From NCBI GenBank assembly GCA_021789975.1, contig JAJYIT010000008.1:62001-126000 (forward strand): a stretch of 64,000 bases of DNA. The letters run 5' to 3'. Position 1 is the stretch's first letter. Every line of letters starts with the position of its first letter. Source of the DNA: Bacteroidota bacterium. Lineage in GTDB: Bacteria > Bacteroidota > Ignavibacteria > Kryptoniales > JAKASW01. The notes beneath the pieces were generated by a model. The model saw only the letters and a program-made list of their open reading frames with translations. It did no database searches and was not told the DNA's origin. Below are positions 1 to 10,426 of the stretch, piece after piece. The translations under genes were made by a program, and so were the position numbers.

Positions 1-881
1 TGCAGGTATTTTAAGATTCGTCTTTGGACCTTGCGCGCAAACCCGGAATCGGTGGTAACAAGAATCCCCGCCGCATTGGCATCGTGCTCGGATTGCGCCA
101 GGAGATCAGCCGCAACCTCCGCCGGATCTGCCGAACCGTCGGCAAGCACAACCACCTCACTCGGCCCTGCAATCATGTCGATATCGACATCGCCATACAC
201 AAGCTTCTTTGCCGCCGAAACATAGATATTTCCCGGCCCGACAATCTTATCTACCTTCGGGACGGACCCGGTGCCGTACGCAGCCGCGGCGATCGCCTGT
301 GCCCCGCCGATTGAAAACACATTCTCTATCCCGAGAATACTGCACGTGGCCAGTACAATCTGGTTTACGTTCCCATCCTTGTTCGGGGGCGTAAGAAGGA
401 TTATATCTCGTACTCGTGCAACCTGGGCCGGCACTGCGTTCATTATGACGGTCGACGGATATGTCGCCGTTCCGCCGGGCACATAGAGAGCCACTTTGTC
501 GACAGGGATAATTCTCTGGCCCAGGAGTGTGCCATCCTCTTCCTGAACGTGCCAAGAAGTCTGCTTCTGCATCTCGTGAAACTTCCTCACCCGGGCGACA
601 GCTTCTCTGAGTATCGAAAGGATGTCATCACTTAGAATGGCTCGCGCCTTTTCGATTTCCTCTATCGGAACCCTGATCTGATTCAGGGTGATACCATCAA
701 ACTCTTTCGTGAATCTCTTTAGCGCCGGGTCGCCTTCTACCCGGACGGTGCGGATAATCTCGCTTACTTTCGAAATCAGCTTTTCGTCAAAAGTCAGATT
801 CCGATTCTTGATCTTTTGGAGACGTCCATCAGCCTCCCTGCTTCCCGCCTTCAGAACGGGGAAAAGTTCGGTGTCGTTCAT
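1..881 (-). CDS. hisD: Histidinol dehydrogenase (partial, C-terminus beyond window start)
   Basis: Reverse-strand translation from ATG at 881 (MNDTELFPVLKAGS...) contains VALYVPGGTATYPSTVIMNAVPAQVA and DKIVGPGNIYVSAAKKLVYGDVDIDMIAGPSEVVVLAD, hallmark HisD motifs; open to the window edge. Confidence 0.95.
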   Translation of the reverse strand, partial: MNDTELFPVLKAGSREADGRLQKIKNRNLTFDEKLISKVSEIIRTVRVEGDPALKRFTKEFDGITLNQIRVPIEEIEKARAILSDDILSILREAVARVRKFHEMQKQTSWHVQEEDGTLLGQRIIPVDKVALYVPGGTATYPSTVIMNAVPAQVARVRDIILLTPPNKDGNVNQIVLATCSILGIENVFSIGGAQAIAAAAYGTGSVPKVDKIVGPGNIYVSAAKKLVYGDVDIDMIAGPSEVVVLADGSADPAEVAADLLAQSEHDANAAGILVTTDSGFARKVQRRILKYL

Positions 882-923
882 ATAGAATAATTTATCAGAA
901 GGGACGGTAGTATACAAAGGGAT

Positions 924-2018
924 TCAAAAATACATCTCGCATACAAGACCGAACATATCATGGTACATACCGGAATTCCACTGTGGGTTCTTTGAGTAGG
1001 AAAGTTCGAGAGAGGTAATTGGCAAATCCGGAAGAAGCAGCTTGACGGGAAACCGAAGTGAAAACCCGTACGAGAATCCGCTGCCCATGCGTGAAACGGT
1101 CAGGTCGTTGGCAGGATCGTAAAACGAGTATTGTGGTGTCTTCAACGTGTAACCAACTCTGGCTGCGAGCACGCCAAGTGCAACAGTCTCGAGTCCAACC
1201 CTAAACTGATCGTTTTGGACAATGAACCCATCCATCGGCGCTGAATTACCCAAGACGTGAGAGTAATCAGCGGCGAGAGTCACCCGGAATAAATCGTAGT
1301 CGGCGAGACGATAATTGGAGACAAACGTGTAGGCAGCGCCAAAGCTGATAGTTTGCGGCAGGTCAATGCTGTAAAGCTTATGACCGTTCGCATACCAAGC
1401 CGATCCGGGCACTATGTTAGAGAAGTCGGCGCCGAGAGATAGGATAGCTCGGAAGAAGGTGTTATCCGCTAGAACGGCTCTTTTCATTACACCAAGATCA
1501 AAAGTCAAATGAGACACACTATATTGTGAACTCACTACCGGAACCGCGTTTTCAGGATTCGCATCCACGGTTATGTACTTGCCGGTCACGCCCGCTGAAA
1601 AGCCTAATGGCAACTGGACGCCTGTTCCGATGGCAGAGATTGTTGTGCGCCACCCTGCGAGCTCGAAACCATCAAACGCTGCGCCTACACCGACAACCTC
1701 CAACGGCGCAGCCATTGAAATGTTCCATGATGTTAGCTTTCCATTAGCGAGAAATCCTGGCAAAGAATTGAACGGTAAAAACAATTCGCCTTCTCCCCGA
1801 TTAAAATTCTCGTAGTCTCCTGCCACATAGACATTAGCGGCATGAACTAAATTGGCCGGATTGAGGAGGACGGAGTGAGCAAAGTCAGGGTCGGCGACAT
1901 ACGCTGCCATCCCGCCAGCCCGATTCCCCAGTATGTATTCTCCGTCAAGGAAGAGAGATTGAGAACGAGCGGCCGTCACCACGAACAGGCATATGATGAG
2001 CGCCGCTCTAAGACTCAG
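924..2018 (-). CDS. PorV/PorQ-like outer-membrane beta-barrel protein (track ORF extends to 2081; start probably CTG at 2018)
   Basis: Signal peptide (LRAALIICLFVVTAARSQ), then GEYILGNRAGGMAAYVADPDFAHSVLLNPANL and alternating beta-strand pattern ending in an aromatic residue (CEMYF). Confidence 0.7.
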   Translation of the reverse strand: MSLRAALIICLFVVTAARSQSLFLDGEYILGNRAGGMAAYVADPDFAHSVLLNPANLVHAANVYVAGDYENFNRGEGELFLPFNSLPGFLANGKLTSWNISMAAPLEVVGVGAAFDGFELAGWRTTISAIGTGVQLPLGFSAGVTGKYITVDANPENAVPVVSSQYSVSHLTFDLGVMKRAVLADNTFFRAILSLGADFSNIVPGSAWYANGHKLYSIDLPQTISFGAAYTFVSNYRLADYDLFRVTLAADYSHVLGNSAPMDGFIVQNDQFRVGLETVALGVLAARVGYTLKTPQYSFYDPANDLTVSRMGSGFSYGFSLRFPVKLLLPDLPITSLELSYSKNPQWNSGMYHDMFGLVCEMYF

Positions 2019-5000
2019 AAGTCGCCTCCAAGCGAGAAATAGAACTGCGGACTGTGGAAGCCTTCGATGTTGTACTGCCATGCATAGTCAAACCTCAGAA
2101 CAAAATACAAGAATGGCACTCTTGCTCCAAAGCCTGAACCGACGAGAAGATCCTGCGTTACGAGGGCGCCTGACGGGTTTTTTGTGAAAGGTTTGTATGA
2201 AGAGAATGAATCGAACGCGCTTCCGGCGTCAACGAAAGCGACGCCTTCGATATTCGAAAGCAGGATAGGAAGCAAGCCGGGAACGAAATACTGCACGAGC
2301 GGGAATCTTATCTCTGCATTGACAAGGTAATAATTAGTGCCGAGCTGGGTGTCGTAGTTGAAACCGCGCAGCGGAAATACCGGAGTTAGGAACGCGTAAT
2401 CCGCAACGCTATTTATCGGGATCAGCTCAGTCGCGTAGGACCGGTTAATCCAATTGCTGACGCCTCCCATGAAAAACTTCTGCGGATTCGCACCGATACT
2501 GGATGCACCGCTGGCACGGAAAGCAAATACATTCTCGTCCAGGAAAGGAAGATATGTCCTGTAGTCAAACTGTCCGGTAAGGAAGCCCACAAAGCTAGGG
2601 GCAAATTTCGGAACGTAACTCAAAGTCAATTGATACCTTGTGCCGTTGATCGGTGCAAAGAAACCTGCAAGTGTGTTATCCTTTACGTAGTCGAGTGAAG
2701 TCATAATTGCATTTGCTGAGGCAGAAGGGATCGCCGGGTTATCTATATTCTGCTCTGTTATCCCAATGTATGCGACGTTGAAATCTAACCGTCGGAATCT
2801 GTCGAACGGTCTGGAAAATGACAACTGACCGATATACGATTCAAAACGATTCAGCTCGTAATTCCCGGATGCATTGTCATAAAGGTATATAAAATTTGCC
2901 GTGTGTATGGCACCAAGTCCAAAGTTTATCCTGGAAGCATAATTCTGATATGAGATCGCGTAATCGCTATTTCTCAGGTCGATTACAAAATCCGTATAAA
3001 GATCAATCTCGTTATTACCCAGCTGGTCACTGAAAGCCAGCTCGGTTGCGCCCTGGAAACCGTACAAAGTACTGAAGCCCGCTCCACCGGTTATGACATC
3101 CGGTTTGAAATCAATTTTGTAGGGAAATGTGATGAAATTGCCCGACGAATCGACATCGGCCTTTGCGAGAAATGGAGACACCTTCGGCTTCGTTGCAAGG
3201 CTCAACTGGTAGTCCTCATTGAAAACGTAGTGTGCAAGATCCATGTTGCCTGAGATGCCGTAAAGCGAGGCAATCGACTGATCGATCGAATTATTGGTAG
3301 TATCCGCCGCGGTGGCGAATTCAGGCTTGTGCTCTCGACCTAGAAAACGCTTTACATAGTTGGTCGGTTTGAGAGGCCCGTTGATCTTGTTCGCGAGCGG
3401 CAGTTCCATTGTGAACACATCGTAACCGCCATAGTTCAATGCCGAGAACGCGAGCCGCTGTCCATCCCTTGACATGGAAGGTTCGATAATGCCGTATAAC
3501 GAGTTCGTCAACGGCCATTCTTTTCCTGTCGCAAGATCATGGTAATAGAGGTTGTCAATGCCGTTTCGGCTCGACTCAAATATAATGCCCTTTCCGTCAG
3601 GCGTCGGCAGCGGATATTGATTACTGCCACCGTGGGGAACGGTCCAAGGTTCATTAGGAAAATTCGAATAAGTGATCCGTTTAATCTTTCCCGTCTCAAC
3701 ATCCATTTCATAAATATCCCACGGATTCCCTGCCGCCCAATGAGCAAGAGTCAATGGATTTCCCTTTTGGTAGAGACTGTCTCCTCTGTCTGAAGCGAAG
3801 AATATGCTTTTCCCGTCTACGGACCAGTGCGGGTCCTCATCTGAGAATACATCGTTCGTTAAATTACGAGCCGTATGCGTTTCCATATTGTATATGTAAA
3901 TGTCGGATTGGAGAGGATTGTACGCAGAGATGGCGAGATATTTTCCGTTTGGTGAAAAATCGATCCCGTCTATCCCGTCGAACTCCAGATTGGGCAAAGC
4001 TGTCGTTACACCGGTATTTGCATTGATCATGAAAATCTTGTCGTACTCCCCCGTCTTAGATGCGACGGCGACGTATTTTCCGTTAGGCGTCCAGGCAATA
4101 CCGGGTGTCAGGAACTCAAGCTCTTCAAAATTCGCACTGCGGCTCCCTTCGACGAGAGTCCTGATCTTCTTGCCTGTTACCGTGGATACAAGGACTACAT
4201 CAAAGTACCCAGACTTATCGGTTATAAGCGCTATCTTGCTTCCGTCTGGTGAGATCACCGGGCCGGTGTTATAGAAGCTGCCGTCCTTCCGGTGGTCAGT
4301 TACTCGCTGAGCAAACTTGTTCAGTGAAACCCGTTCGGCCACTTCCGGGAAATACTGGTCGCGGTTAAATTTCTGCCATGCGTCCGATAATTTGTCGACG
4401 TTCATTCCGATAGATCGTTCGAAACCCTGATTCACACTGTGTGTTGCCAACACCGCATGCACGACCTCACCGATCATTTGAGAACCATAAGTGTGGTCAA
4501 TGTAATGCCAAACCGATTCGCCACCCCGATAATCCAGGAAACCACTCAAGTATTGAATCGGCGGCATATATCCGTTTATCGTTGCATCGATCAGGAATTG
4601 GTCTGAATTGGTCTCCCAATGATCGAGCGATTGGAACTCTGCCATCCCTTCATTGAACCAGGTAGGGAGTGCAAAGGTTATGTTGTTCTCAATAGCGGAT
4701 TGAATTGACCCACCATAGAACATCTCGTTGAACACCGCATGAACAAGCTCATGGTGGACAACATGCCGCATGAGCCCGAGGTTTCCTTCCCATGGATACA
4801 CAACTCTATTTTTGTCAAGGGTTGTCACTCCGCCAGTGCCATATTGAAGGTATTCTGGAATAATATTGTTCTGTTGGAAATCGTTATGAGAATTAAAAAC
4901 TGTAAGCTGAATCCGTTTGAATATGTGGTAGTGAAAACTTGCTTCTATTGAAGCAAGAGAGCTTTCTGCCTCGACAGCAACGAATTGAGCAAGGTCATAG

Positions 5001-5149
5001 CCACCTTTGGTATAGTATACGTTGAAGTGAGGAGATTTGATATAATGCCACTTGAAATCCAGATAGTGAACCTTGTTCTTGCCGAATTCCTGGGCAGAAA
5101 TAGCAGACACAATTGCAAGGGATGCGAACAGAAAGATAAAGGTTCTCAT
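2015..5149 (-). CDS. Multidomain secreted/outer-membrane protein: gluzincin (peptidase MA-like) + TolB/PD40 beta-propeller + Omp85-like C-terminal barrel
   Basis: Signal peptide; HHELVHAVFNEM...WFNEGMAEF (HExxH plus downstream Glu); repeated PD40-type segments (ISPDGSKIALITDKSGYFDV, WSVDGKSIFFASDRGD, PTPDGKGIIFESSRNG); C-terminus VLRFDYAWQY...FYFSLGGDF typical of BamA-type barrels. Confidence 0.8.
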   Translation of the reverse strand: MRTFIFLFASLAIVSAISAQEFGKNKVHYLDFKWHYIKSPHFNVYYTKGGYDLAQFVAVEAESSLASIEASFHYHIFKRIQLTVFNSHNDFQQNNIIPEYLQYGTGGVTTLDKNRVVYPWEGNLGLMRHVVHHELVHAVFNEMFYGGSIQSAIENNITFALPTWFNEGMAEFQSLDHWETNSDQFLIDATINGYMPPIQYLSGFLDYRGGESVWHYIDHTYGSQMIGEVVHAVLATHSVNQGFERSIGMNVDKLSDAWQKFNRDQYFPEVAERVSLNKFAQRVTDHRKDGSFYNTGPVISPDGSKIALITDKSGYFDVVLVSTVTGKKIRTLVEGSRSANFEELEFLTPGIAWTPNGKYVAVASKTGEYDKIFMINANTGVTTALPNLEFDGIDGIDFSPNGKYLAISAYNPLQSDIYIYNMETHTARNLTNDVFSDEDPHWSVDGKSIFFASDRGDSLYQKGNPLTLAHWAAGNPWDIYEMDVETGKIKRITYSNFPNEPWTVPHGGSNQYPLPTPDGKGIIFESSRNGIDNLYYHDLATGKEWPLTNSLYGIIEPSMSRDGQRLAFSALNYGGYDVFTMELPLANKINGPLKPTNYVKRFLGREHKPEFATAADTTNNSIDQSIASLYGISGNMDLAHYVFNEDYQLSLATKPKVSPFLAKADVDSSGNFITFPYKIDFKPDVITGGAGFSTLYGFQGATELAFSDQLGNNEIDLYTDFVIDLRNSDYAISYQNYASRINFGLGAIHTANFIYLYDNASGNYELNRFESYIGQLSFSRPFDRFRRLDFNVAYIGITEQNIDNPAIPSASANAIMTSLDYVKDNTLAGFFAPINGTRYQLTLSYVPKFAPSFVGFLTGQFDYRTYLPFLDENVFAFRASGASSIGANPQKFFMGGVSNWINRSYATELIPINSVADYAFLTPVFPLRGFNYDTQLGTNYYLVNAEIRFPLVQYFVPGLLPILLSNIEGVAFVDAGSAFDSFSSYKPFTKNPSGALVTQDLLVGSGFGARVPFLYFVLRFDYAWQYNIEGFHSPQFYFSLGGDF

Positions 5150-5455
5150 TATGTACCTTAGATTGTTTTCAGGTCCTATCTCAAAGAAAATTGCATTTCA
5201 TTGCGCAACCAATGCAAGTGGACGGATCTGTAGATTAGAACCACATGCGGGAAAATCGGAGACTTTGTCACGGTAGAGCACTCAGACCGAATTTTGCTCT
5301 TCATTTTCGCTCTACTCCCCACGCCTTTTTATCTTATTACCATAATCGAAGTAAATAACATAATCGTTGACATAACAGTTTCAATGATTCTTTCCGAAAT
5401 TAGACGCTTTTGTCAGGCAAAGGTAAAAAGCCCCGAAATGAATTGGCGCAAATAT

Positions 5456-6664
5456 TCATCTCAATGAAAATTCCACGACCTCGACTTTTTTCCCATCGGC
5501 TTTCTGGACGCGCAATTCAAAGCGCCCGACCTGTAGAGTCTCACCGACCACAGGAATCCTCCCTACTTTGTAAGTCATCAGGCCACCGATGCTGGTGTAC
5601 TCGCTACTCTTGGGAAGCTTCACCTTCAAAGTCCTCTCTATTTCGTCAATTTCGGTTATACCCTGCATCAAATAATGCTTCGGCCTGATCTGCGTGATCC
5701 TTTCTTCAGCAAACCTGGTGGCAACCTCCCCTAGAAACAATTCCATAACATCGGTCGAAGTAACGAGACCCGATGTGCCCCCAAATTCGTCAATCAGCAC
5801 GGCAACATAAAGCCCAACGGCTCTAAATTCCTCCAGGAGATCTACCACCTGCATCGCTTCAGGAACAAAGAGGACATCACTCAAGACATCCTTTACGGTA
5901 TCAGCCTCCTTGAAAACATCCTTGGCATGAACAACACCTACAATGTTGTCCAGAGAAGTTGAGTAGACTATCACCTTCGTCTTTTTCGACTTTTCAAAAA
6001 TTGACCTCAACTTATCGATGCTCGTGTCCATACTCGCGGCGACGATTGATGTCCTGGGAACTGCTATCGTCCGTACCGGGTCCCTGCCGTTTGCCAGGAG
6101 TCTTCTTATCACCTCTGATTCGATTTTGTCGAGATACCCACCTGTCACCGTTTCACCAAGAAGCCGATAAACGTCCCTCTTCTGGAAAATCATCGACCTT
6201 GAACCCGTGTGGAAAATTCTATTCGCAGCCCAGGTGGAGAACCGGGCGGTGGCTCCGATTAGCGGCTTCGCAATTCGATGAAAAGCCTGGACGAAAGGAA
6301 GAGTGAATCTTGCCGTTGTCTCCGGTGTTTCAAGAGCGACACTTTTCGGAATTAACTCACCAACGACAAATCCGATAATAGTTGTCAATGGAACGACTAC
6401 CAATAGACTTACTCCAAACCTCTCATGGAAAACTATCTCAGCGAGGAGAGAAAACACAGTAATAAACAGATTGCTGGCGAGTACGACCGTGGCGAAGAAC
6501 AGATCATTGTTCCGAAGGAAATAGAGGAACGCGTCAAGCCGGTAACCGCTGCCACTCCTCACTACCATTGAGACCTTGTCTGATGATACAAACGAAGTCT
6601 CAGCAGCGGAGAAACATGCTATCATTACAAGAGAGAATATAACTAAGGAAGACTCCCAGACCAT
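5456..6664 (-). CDS. HlyC/CorC (CNNM/DUF21 + CBS + CorC_HlyC) family transporter
   Basis: N-terminal TM region with CFSAAETSFVSSDKVS, CBS-like segment, LIDEFGGTSGLVTSTDVMELFLGE and C-terminal CorC_HlyC domain. Confidence 0.9.
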   Translation of the reverse strand: MVWESSLVIFSLVMIACFSAAETSFVSSDKVSMVVRSGSGYRLDAFLYFLRNNDLFFATVVLASNLFITVFSLLAEIVFHERFGVSLLVVVPLTTIIGFVVGELIPKSVALETPETTARFTLPFVQAFHRIAKPLIGATARFSTWAANRIFHTGSRSMIFQKRDVYRLLGETVTGGYLDKIESEVIRRLLANGRDPVRTIAVPRTSIVAASMDTSIDKLRSIFEKSKKTKVIVYSTSLDNIVGVVHAKDVFKEADTVKDVLSDVLFVPEAMQVVDLLEEFRAVGLYVAVLIDEFGGTSGLVTSTDVMELFLGEVATRFAEERITQIRPKHYLMQGITEIDEIERTLKVKLPKSSEYTSIGGLMTYKVGRIPVVGETLQVGRFELRVQKADGKKVEVVEFSLR

Positions 6665-6722
6665 CTCTACGGCTCAAGGTTCTGTGGTTGAACCAGTTTG
6701 GACATGCATCTACCCGACCTGT

Positions 6723-7148
6723 CTATTCCAGCGACTCGTCAGAATGAAGGTTGACTTTAGCGGGGCGCATCTTCTCGAAAATCATGACAATGACCAGAAC
6801 AACTAAAGCGGCGGAGACATCGACCAGGAAATCCTTGAGTTCTTCAGACCTGCCTGGGACGAAAGACTGGTGGTATTCATCGCTTGCTCCATACAGCGCA
6901 ACGAGTAAAAGCGAAAACAGCAGGCTCAGCTCGCTCAGCATTCTGCTGAACCTCTGATGCTTCAGCGCCCGGTAAGCCAGATAAAATAACATCCCGAAAA
7001 GCAGGCTGTGTGCTATTATGTGCGCATTGGGAAAAGAATAGGGTTTGTACGTCGAACCTGGCAGCGATGACAATGTAAAGATAAATGCCATCCATATTAC
7101 AACAGGCAGCTGAAATCTGACGAAGTCAGGATATTTTCTCGAGTTCAA
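6723..7148 (-). CDS. VanZ-like family protein
   Basis: VIWMAFIFTLSSLPG...NAHIIAHSLLFGMLFYLAYRAL...LYGASDEYHQSFVPGRSEELKDFLVDVSAAL. Confidence 0.9.
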   Translation of the reverse strand: MNSRKYPDFVRFQLPVVIWMAFIFTLSSLPGSTYKPYSFPNAHIIAHSLLFGMLFYLAYRALKHQRFSRMLSELSLLFSLLLVALYGASDEYHQSFVPGRSEELKDFLVDVSAALVVLVIVMIFEKMRPAKVNLHSDESLE

Positions 7149-8709
7149 TCAACTCTCCTTCAATCACCTTGACAAATGCGTTTGGCAGAAATTCGATGAT
7201 ATCGCTTGCGATAAGTGAATACATCCCCTTTGATTCCATCGCAATGTCGCCCGCGACGCTGTGCAAGTAGACTCCACATATCGCAGCCTCCACGGGACTG
7301 AGTTTCTGCCCCAAGAGGGCAGCAATAATTCCCGTCAAAACATCTCCTGAGCCGGCAGTAGCCATGCCCGGATTTCCATGAACATTAACGAATACCTTCC
7401 CAGCTTTCGAGGCGATAACGGTTGGAGAGCCCTTCAGTACAAGTGTAACGCCATATTCCTCGGCAAACTGGCGTGCCAACTCTATCCTGTTCTTCGCTAT
7501 TTCAGAGGTGGAGAGTTTCGTCAGTCTGGCAAACTCTCCGTGATGGGGAGTCATGACAATATTCGCACGCGTCTCGTGCAGGACATTAGTTTGATCGGCT
7601 ACAGCATTCAGCGCGTCTGCGTCGAGGACCACCGTACCAGTATACCCCCTTAGGACCTTGTACACCAACTGCTCAGTCTCTTGATTTCTTGATAGTCCCG
7701 GACCTAAGACCAGGCAATCCGCCCATTCGAGATTTCTTTGAATCTGCAGCATTACGGCGAGCGAAAGACTGCCGTCTGCTGTTTGAGGAAGGGGTACTGT
7801 CATAACCTCGGTCAGTTTTGCCTCGAGGATCGGATTCAACCCGGACGGCACACCGAGCACAACCGCTCCTGCCCCCGTTCTCATGGCGGCCTGACCAACC
7901 AGGACACCTGCCCCGGTTAGACCGACTGAACCGACAAGGCCGAAGATTTTTCCCACGGAGTGCTTATGCGTCTCCTTCTGCCTTTGTGGCAACAACTTCT
8001 TCACATCTTCCTGTGTGACGACGAAGGTCTCGACCGTCTGCAAAGTATCGAGATGCTTGGGCATCCCGATATCGATCACGTAGAGTTTCCCCGTGTTCTC
8101 GCTTCCCTGGTTCATTATAAGTCCGCGCTTAGCGTACGCCATTGTAGCTGTGGCAACCGCGTGCGGGTAAGAAAATGCGACTCCGTTGTCGGCGTTGAGT
8201 CCACTCTGTATATCCACCGCAAGGACAGCGGCGGTCGAATTACCGATGGCATCGAGGGCATTCCGAGCAAGTCCCGTCGGCTCCCCGGACAGACCTGTCC
8301 CAAGAATTGCATCAATCACAAGATCGAACTCATCGAAACTGGTTCCCACCGTATCGGCATCGAATTCCTGAATGACTATGTTCTTACTTAGGGTCCGCTG
8401 CTCGCATAGCTTCTCATAGAAAAGCCTGGAATCGCCTTTGATATCTTCTCGCTTTTCAAGGAGATAGACCACCAAGCTCGCACCCATTTGGGCGAGGTAC
8501 AGCGCAGCTCCGAGACCGTCTCCGCCATTGTTCCCTTTCCCACATAGGACAGCTATGCGCTTTCCTTGCACGTCACCAAGTATCTTACTTGCGACTTTTG
8601 AAACACCAAGACTTGCCTTATCCATCAAGTCCACACTCCTGGCAGCACCGCTCTCAATTGCTCCCTTGTCGCACCGCTTCATCTCTTCTGAGGTCAGCAA
8701 ATATTCCAT
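7126..8709 (-). CDS. nnr: Bifunctional NAD(P)H-hydrate epimerase / ADP-dependent NAD(P)H-hydrate dehydratase
   Basis: YjeF-N (GKGNNGGDGL, DAILGTGLSGEP) and YjeF-C carbohydrate-kinase domains (TPHHGEFARL, GNPGMATAGSGDVLTGIIAALL). Confidence 0.95.
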   Translation of the reverse strand: MEYLLTSEEMKRCDKGAIESGAARSVDLMDKASLGVSKVASKILGDVQGKRIAVLCGKGNNGGDGLGAALYLAQMGASLVVYLLEKREDIKGDSRLFYEKLCEQRTLSKNIVIQEFDADTVGTSFDEFDLVIDAILGTGLSGEPTGLARNALDAIGNSTAAVLAVDIQSGLNADNGVAFSYPHAVATATMAYAKRGLIMNQGSENTGKLYVIDIGMPKHLDTLQTVETFVVTQEDVKKLLPQRQKETHKHSVGKIFGLVGSVGLTGAGVLVGQAAMRTGAGAVVLGVPSGLNPILEAKLTEVMTVPLPQTADGSLSLAVMLQIQRNLEWADCLVLGPGLSRNQETEQLVYKVLRGYTGTVVLDADALNAVADQTNVLHETRANIVMTPHHGEFARLTKLSTSEIAKNRIELARQFAEEYGVTLVLKGSPTVIASKAGKVFVNVHGNPGMATAGSGDVLTGIIAALLGQKLSPVEAAICGVYLHSVAGDIAMESKGMYSLIASDIIEFLPNAFVKVIEGELIELEKIS

Positions 8710-8728
8710 AGCATCTCCTAATCAAGAT

Positions 8729-8766
8729 AAAAAAAGCCGCCTCAATATAGAAGCGGCCCTTTTTGG
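8729..8766 (-). terminator. Rho-independent terminator downstream of nuoN
   Basis: Minus-strand GCCGCTTC-TATATT-GAGGCGGC stem followed by TTTTTTT; lies 3' of nuoN. Confidence 0.75.
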
Positions 8767-8959
8767 TCTGAATATCTCGTTCGTTCACAAGCAATCAAAG
8801 AAAATCAGGCACCTATGGCCTGCAGCCGTTCAGATTGCGATCGCACAAGCAGAATGACCTCTTCATTATTCTCACCGCTTCAAAGAAGAATCGACACACA
8901 CCAATTCTTCGGACTTCTGACGGCACTACGAGTCTCAGATTCTTTTGATCAACGGACCA

Positions 8960-10402
8960 TCAGAAAAGCTTTGAGGTCAGAGAGACTATATAGCCCGGCG
9001 TCAGGCCAAGCTCCAGGACAGCAATTGCAGCAATCACCAGAGCCAGACCGCCTGCTCGCGATATGATTACCGGGCTACCAGGTGCCGTCTCATCGGCAAC
9101 AGAGGACTCATCTTTGAAATACATATTCACGACGACATTCACATAGAAATAAACCGACACAACACTCGCTAACACCCCCACGATCGCCAGCCAGGTAAGG
9201 TTTGCGGTTACGGCTGAGGCGAACAGGTAATACTTCCCAAAGAACCCGGCAAAAGGCGGGAGACCGGCAAGCGAAAACATAAACAGAGCCATGAGAGCCG
9301 CAATAAAAGGATGACTCTTCGCAAGGCCTTCATAGTCGGAAACTTTCAAGTATTTCCCGTCCCTTCGCTCAAGCACAGAGACAACTCCGAACGCGCCGAT
9401 CTGCATGAACGTGTACGCTAGCATATAATACAGGACGCCGGTCCTTCCGAGGGAATTGGCAGATGCGATCCCAACCAACGCATACCCCGCGTGGGCGATA
9501 CTCGAGTAGGCAAGCATTCGCTTGATGTTTTGCTGAACGAGTGCAACCAAATTACCCAGCACCATCGTCAGGGCGGCCAGGTAAGCAATCACTTGCTGAA
9601 GCTGCCAGTTCGGATGTACGGAATAGCTGAAGACAAGGACTAGAGCTGAAAAGGCAGCCGCCTTGCTTCCCGTCGACATAAAACCGGACACTGTAGTAGG
9701 TGAACCTTCGTAGACGTCGGGTACCCACATGTGAAACGGGAAGGCGGAAATTTTAAAGCTCAGCCCTATCAGAATTAGAGCTGACCCAATCCACAAAAGC
9801 GGATTTGCACTGATGGAAGAAAACTTATCGAGTATTTCCGCCAGATTGGTCGTACCGCTGGCACCATAAACCAATGAAATCCCATAGAGCAGAAATCCGG
9901 TTGCAAATGCGCCGAGAAGAAAATACTTCAGCGATGCTTCGTTAGACTTAGGATCGCGCCGAACGTAACCGGCGAGCACATAAAGGCTGAGAGACATGAG
10001 CTCCAGTCCCAGGAAGAGGACCATCAAATCCCTCGCACTAGCCATCACCATCATACCGACTGTTGCAAAAACGATGAGCGAATAAAACTCACCATGATCG
10101 AGCCCAGCCCTCTCGAGGTAAGGTCTTGAAAGTAGAATGCTCAAGACAGCGCTTGAGACAAAAACAATTTCGAAAAACCCGGGGAACCTGCCGGTAAACA
10201 CCATTCCGTTGAACGCAATTCCGGATGTGGCGAATGTGTTGATCGTAAGGATACCCGAGACTATAAGTCCCACGATAGTTAGCCAGTAAACGAGATTGAC
10301 TGATTTCTTGAATGCCGCATCTACCACGAGCAGCACCAGTGAAAACACAGTTAAAAACAATATTGGACTGACCGCCAGCAAATCACTATAATTAAATGCC
10401 AT
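8960..10402 (-). CDS. nuoN: NADH-quinone oxidoreductase subunit N
   Basis: 480 aa polytopic; LMVLFLGLELMSLSLYVLAGY, KISAFPFHMWVPDVYEGSPTTVSGFMSTGSKAAAF, AYSSIAHAGYALVG. Confidence 0.95.
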   Translation of the reverse strand: MAFNYSDLLAVSPILFLTVFSLVLLVVDAAFKKSVNLVYWLTIVGLIVSGILTINTFATSGIAFNGMVFTGRFPGFFEIVFVSSAVLSILLSRPYLERAGLDHGEFYSLIVFATVGMMVMASARDLMVLFLGLELMSLSLYVLAGYVRRDPKSNEASLKYFLLGAFATGFLLYGISLVYGASGTTNLAEILDKFSSISANPLLWIGSALILIGLSFKISAFPFHMWVPDVYEGSPTTVSGFMSTGSKAAAFSALVLVFSYSVHPNWQLQQVIAYLAALTMVLGNLVALVQQNIKRMLAYSSIAHAGYALVGIASANSLGRTGVLYYMLAYTFMQIGAFGVVSVLERRDGKYLKVSDYEGLAKSHPFIAALMALFMFSLAGLPPFAGFFGKYYLFASAVTANLTWLAIVGVLASVVSVYFYVNVVVNMYFKDESSVADETAPGSPVIISRAGGLALVIAAIAVLELGLTPGYIVSLTSKLF

Positions 10403-10426
10403 TACCTCTTCTCTAAAATTTGTGGG

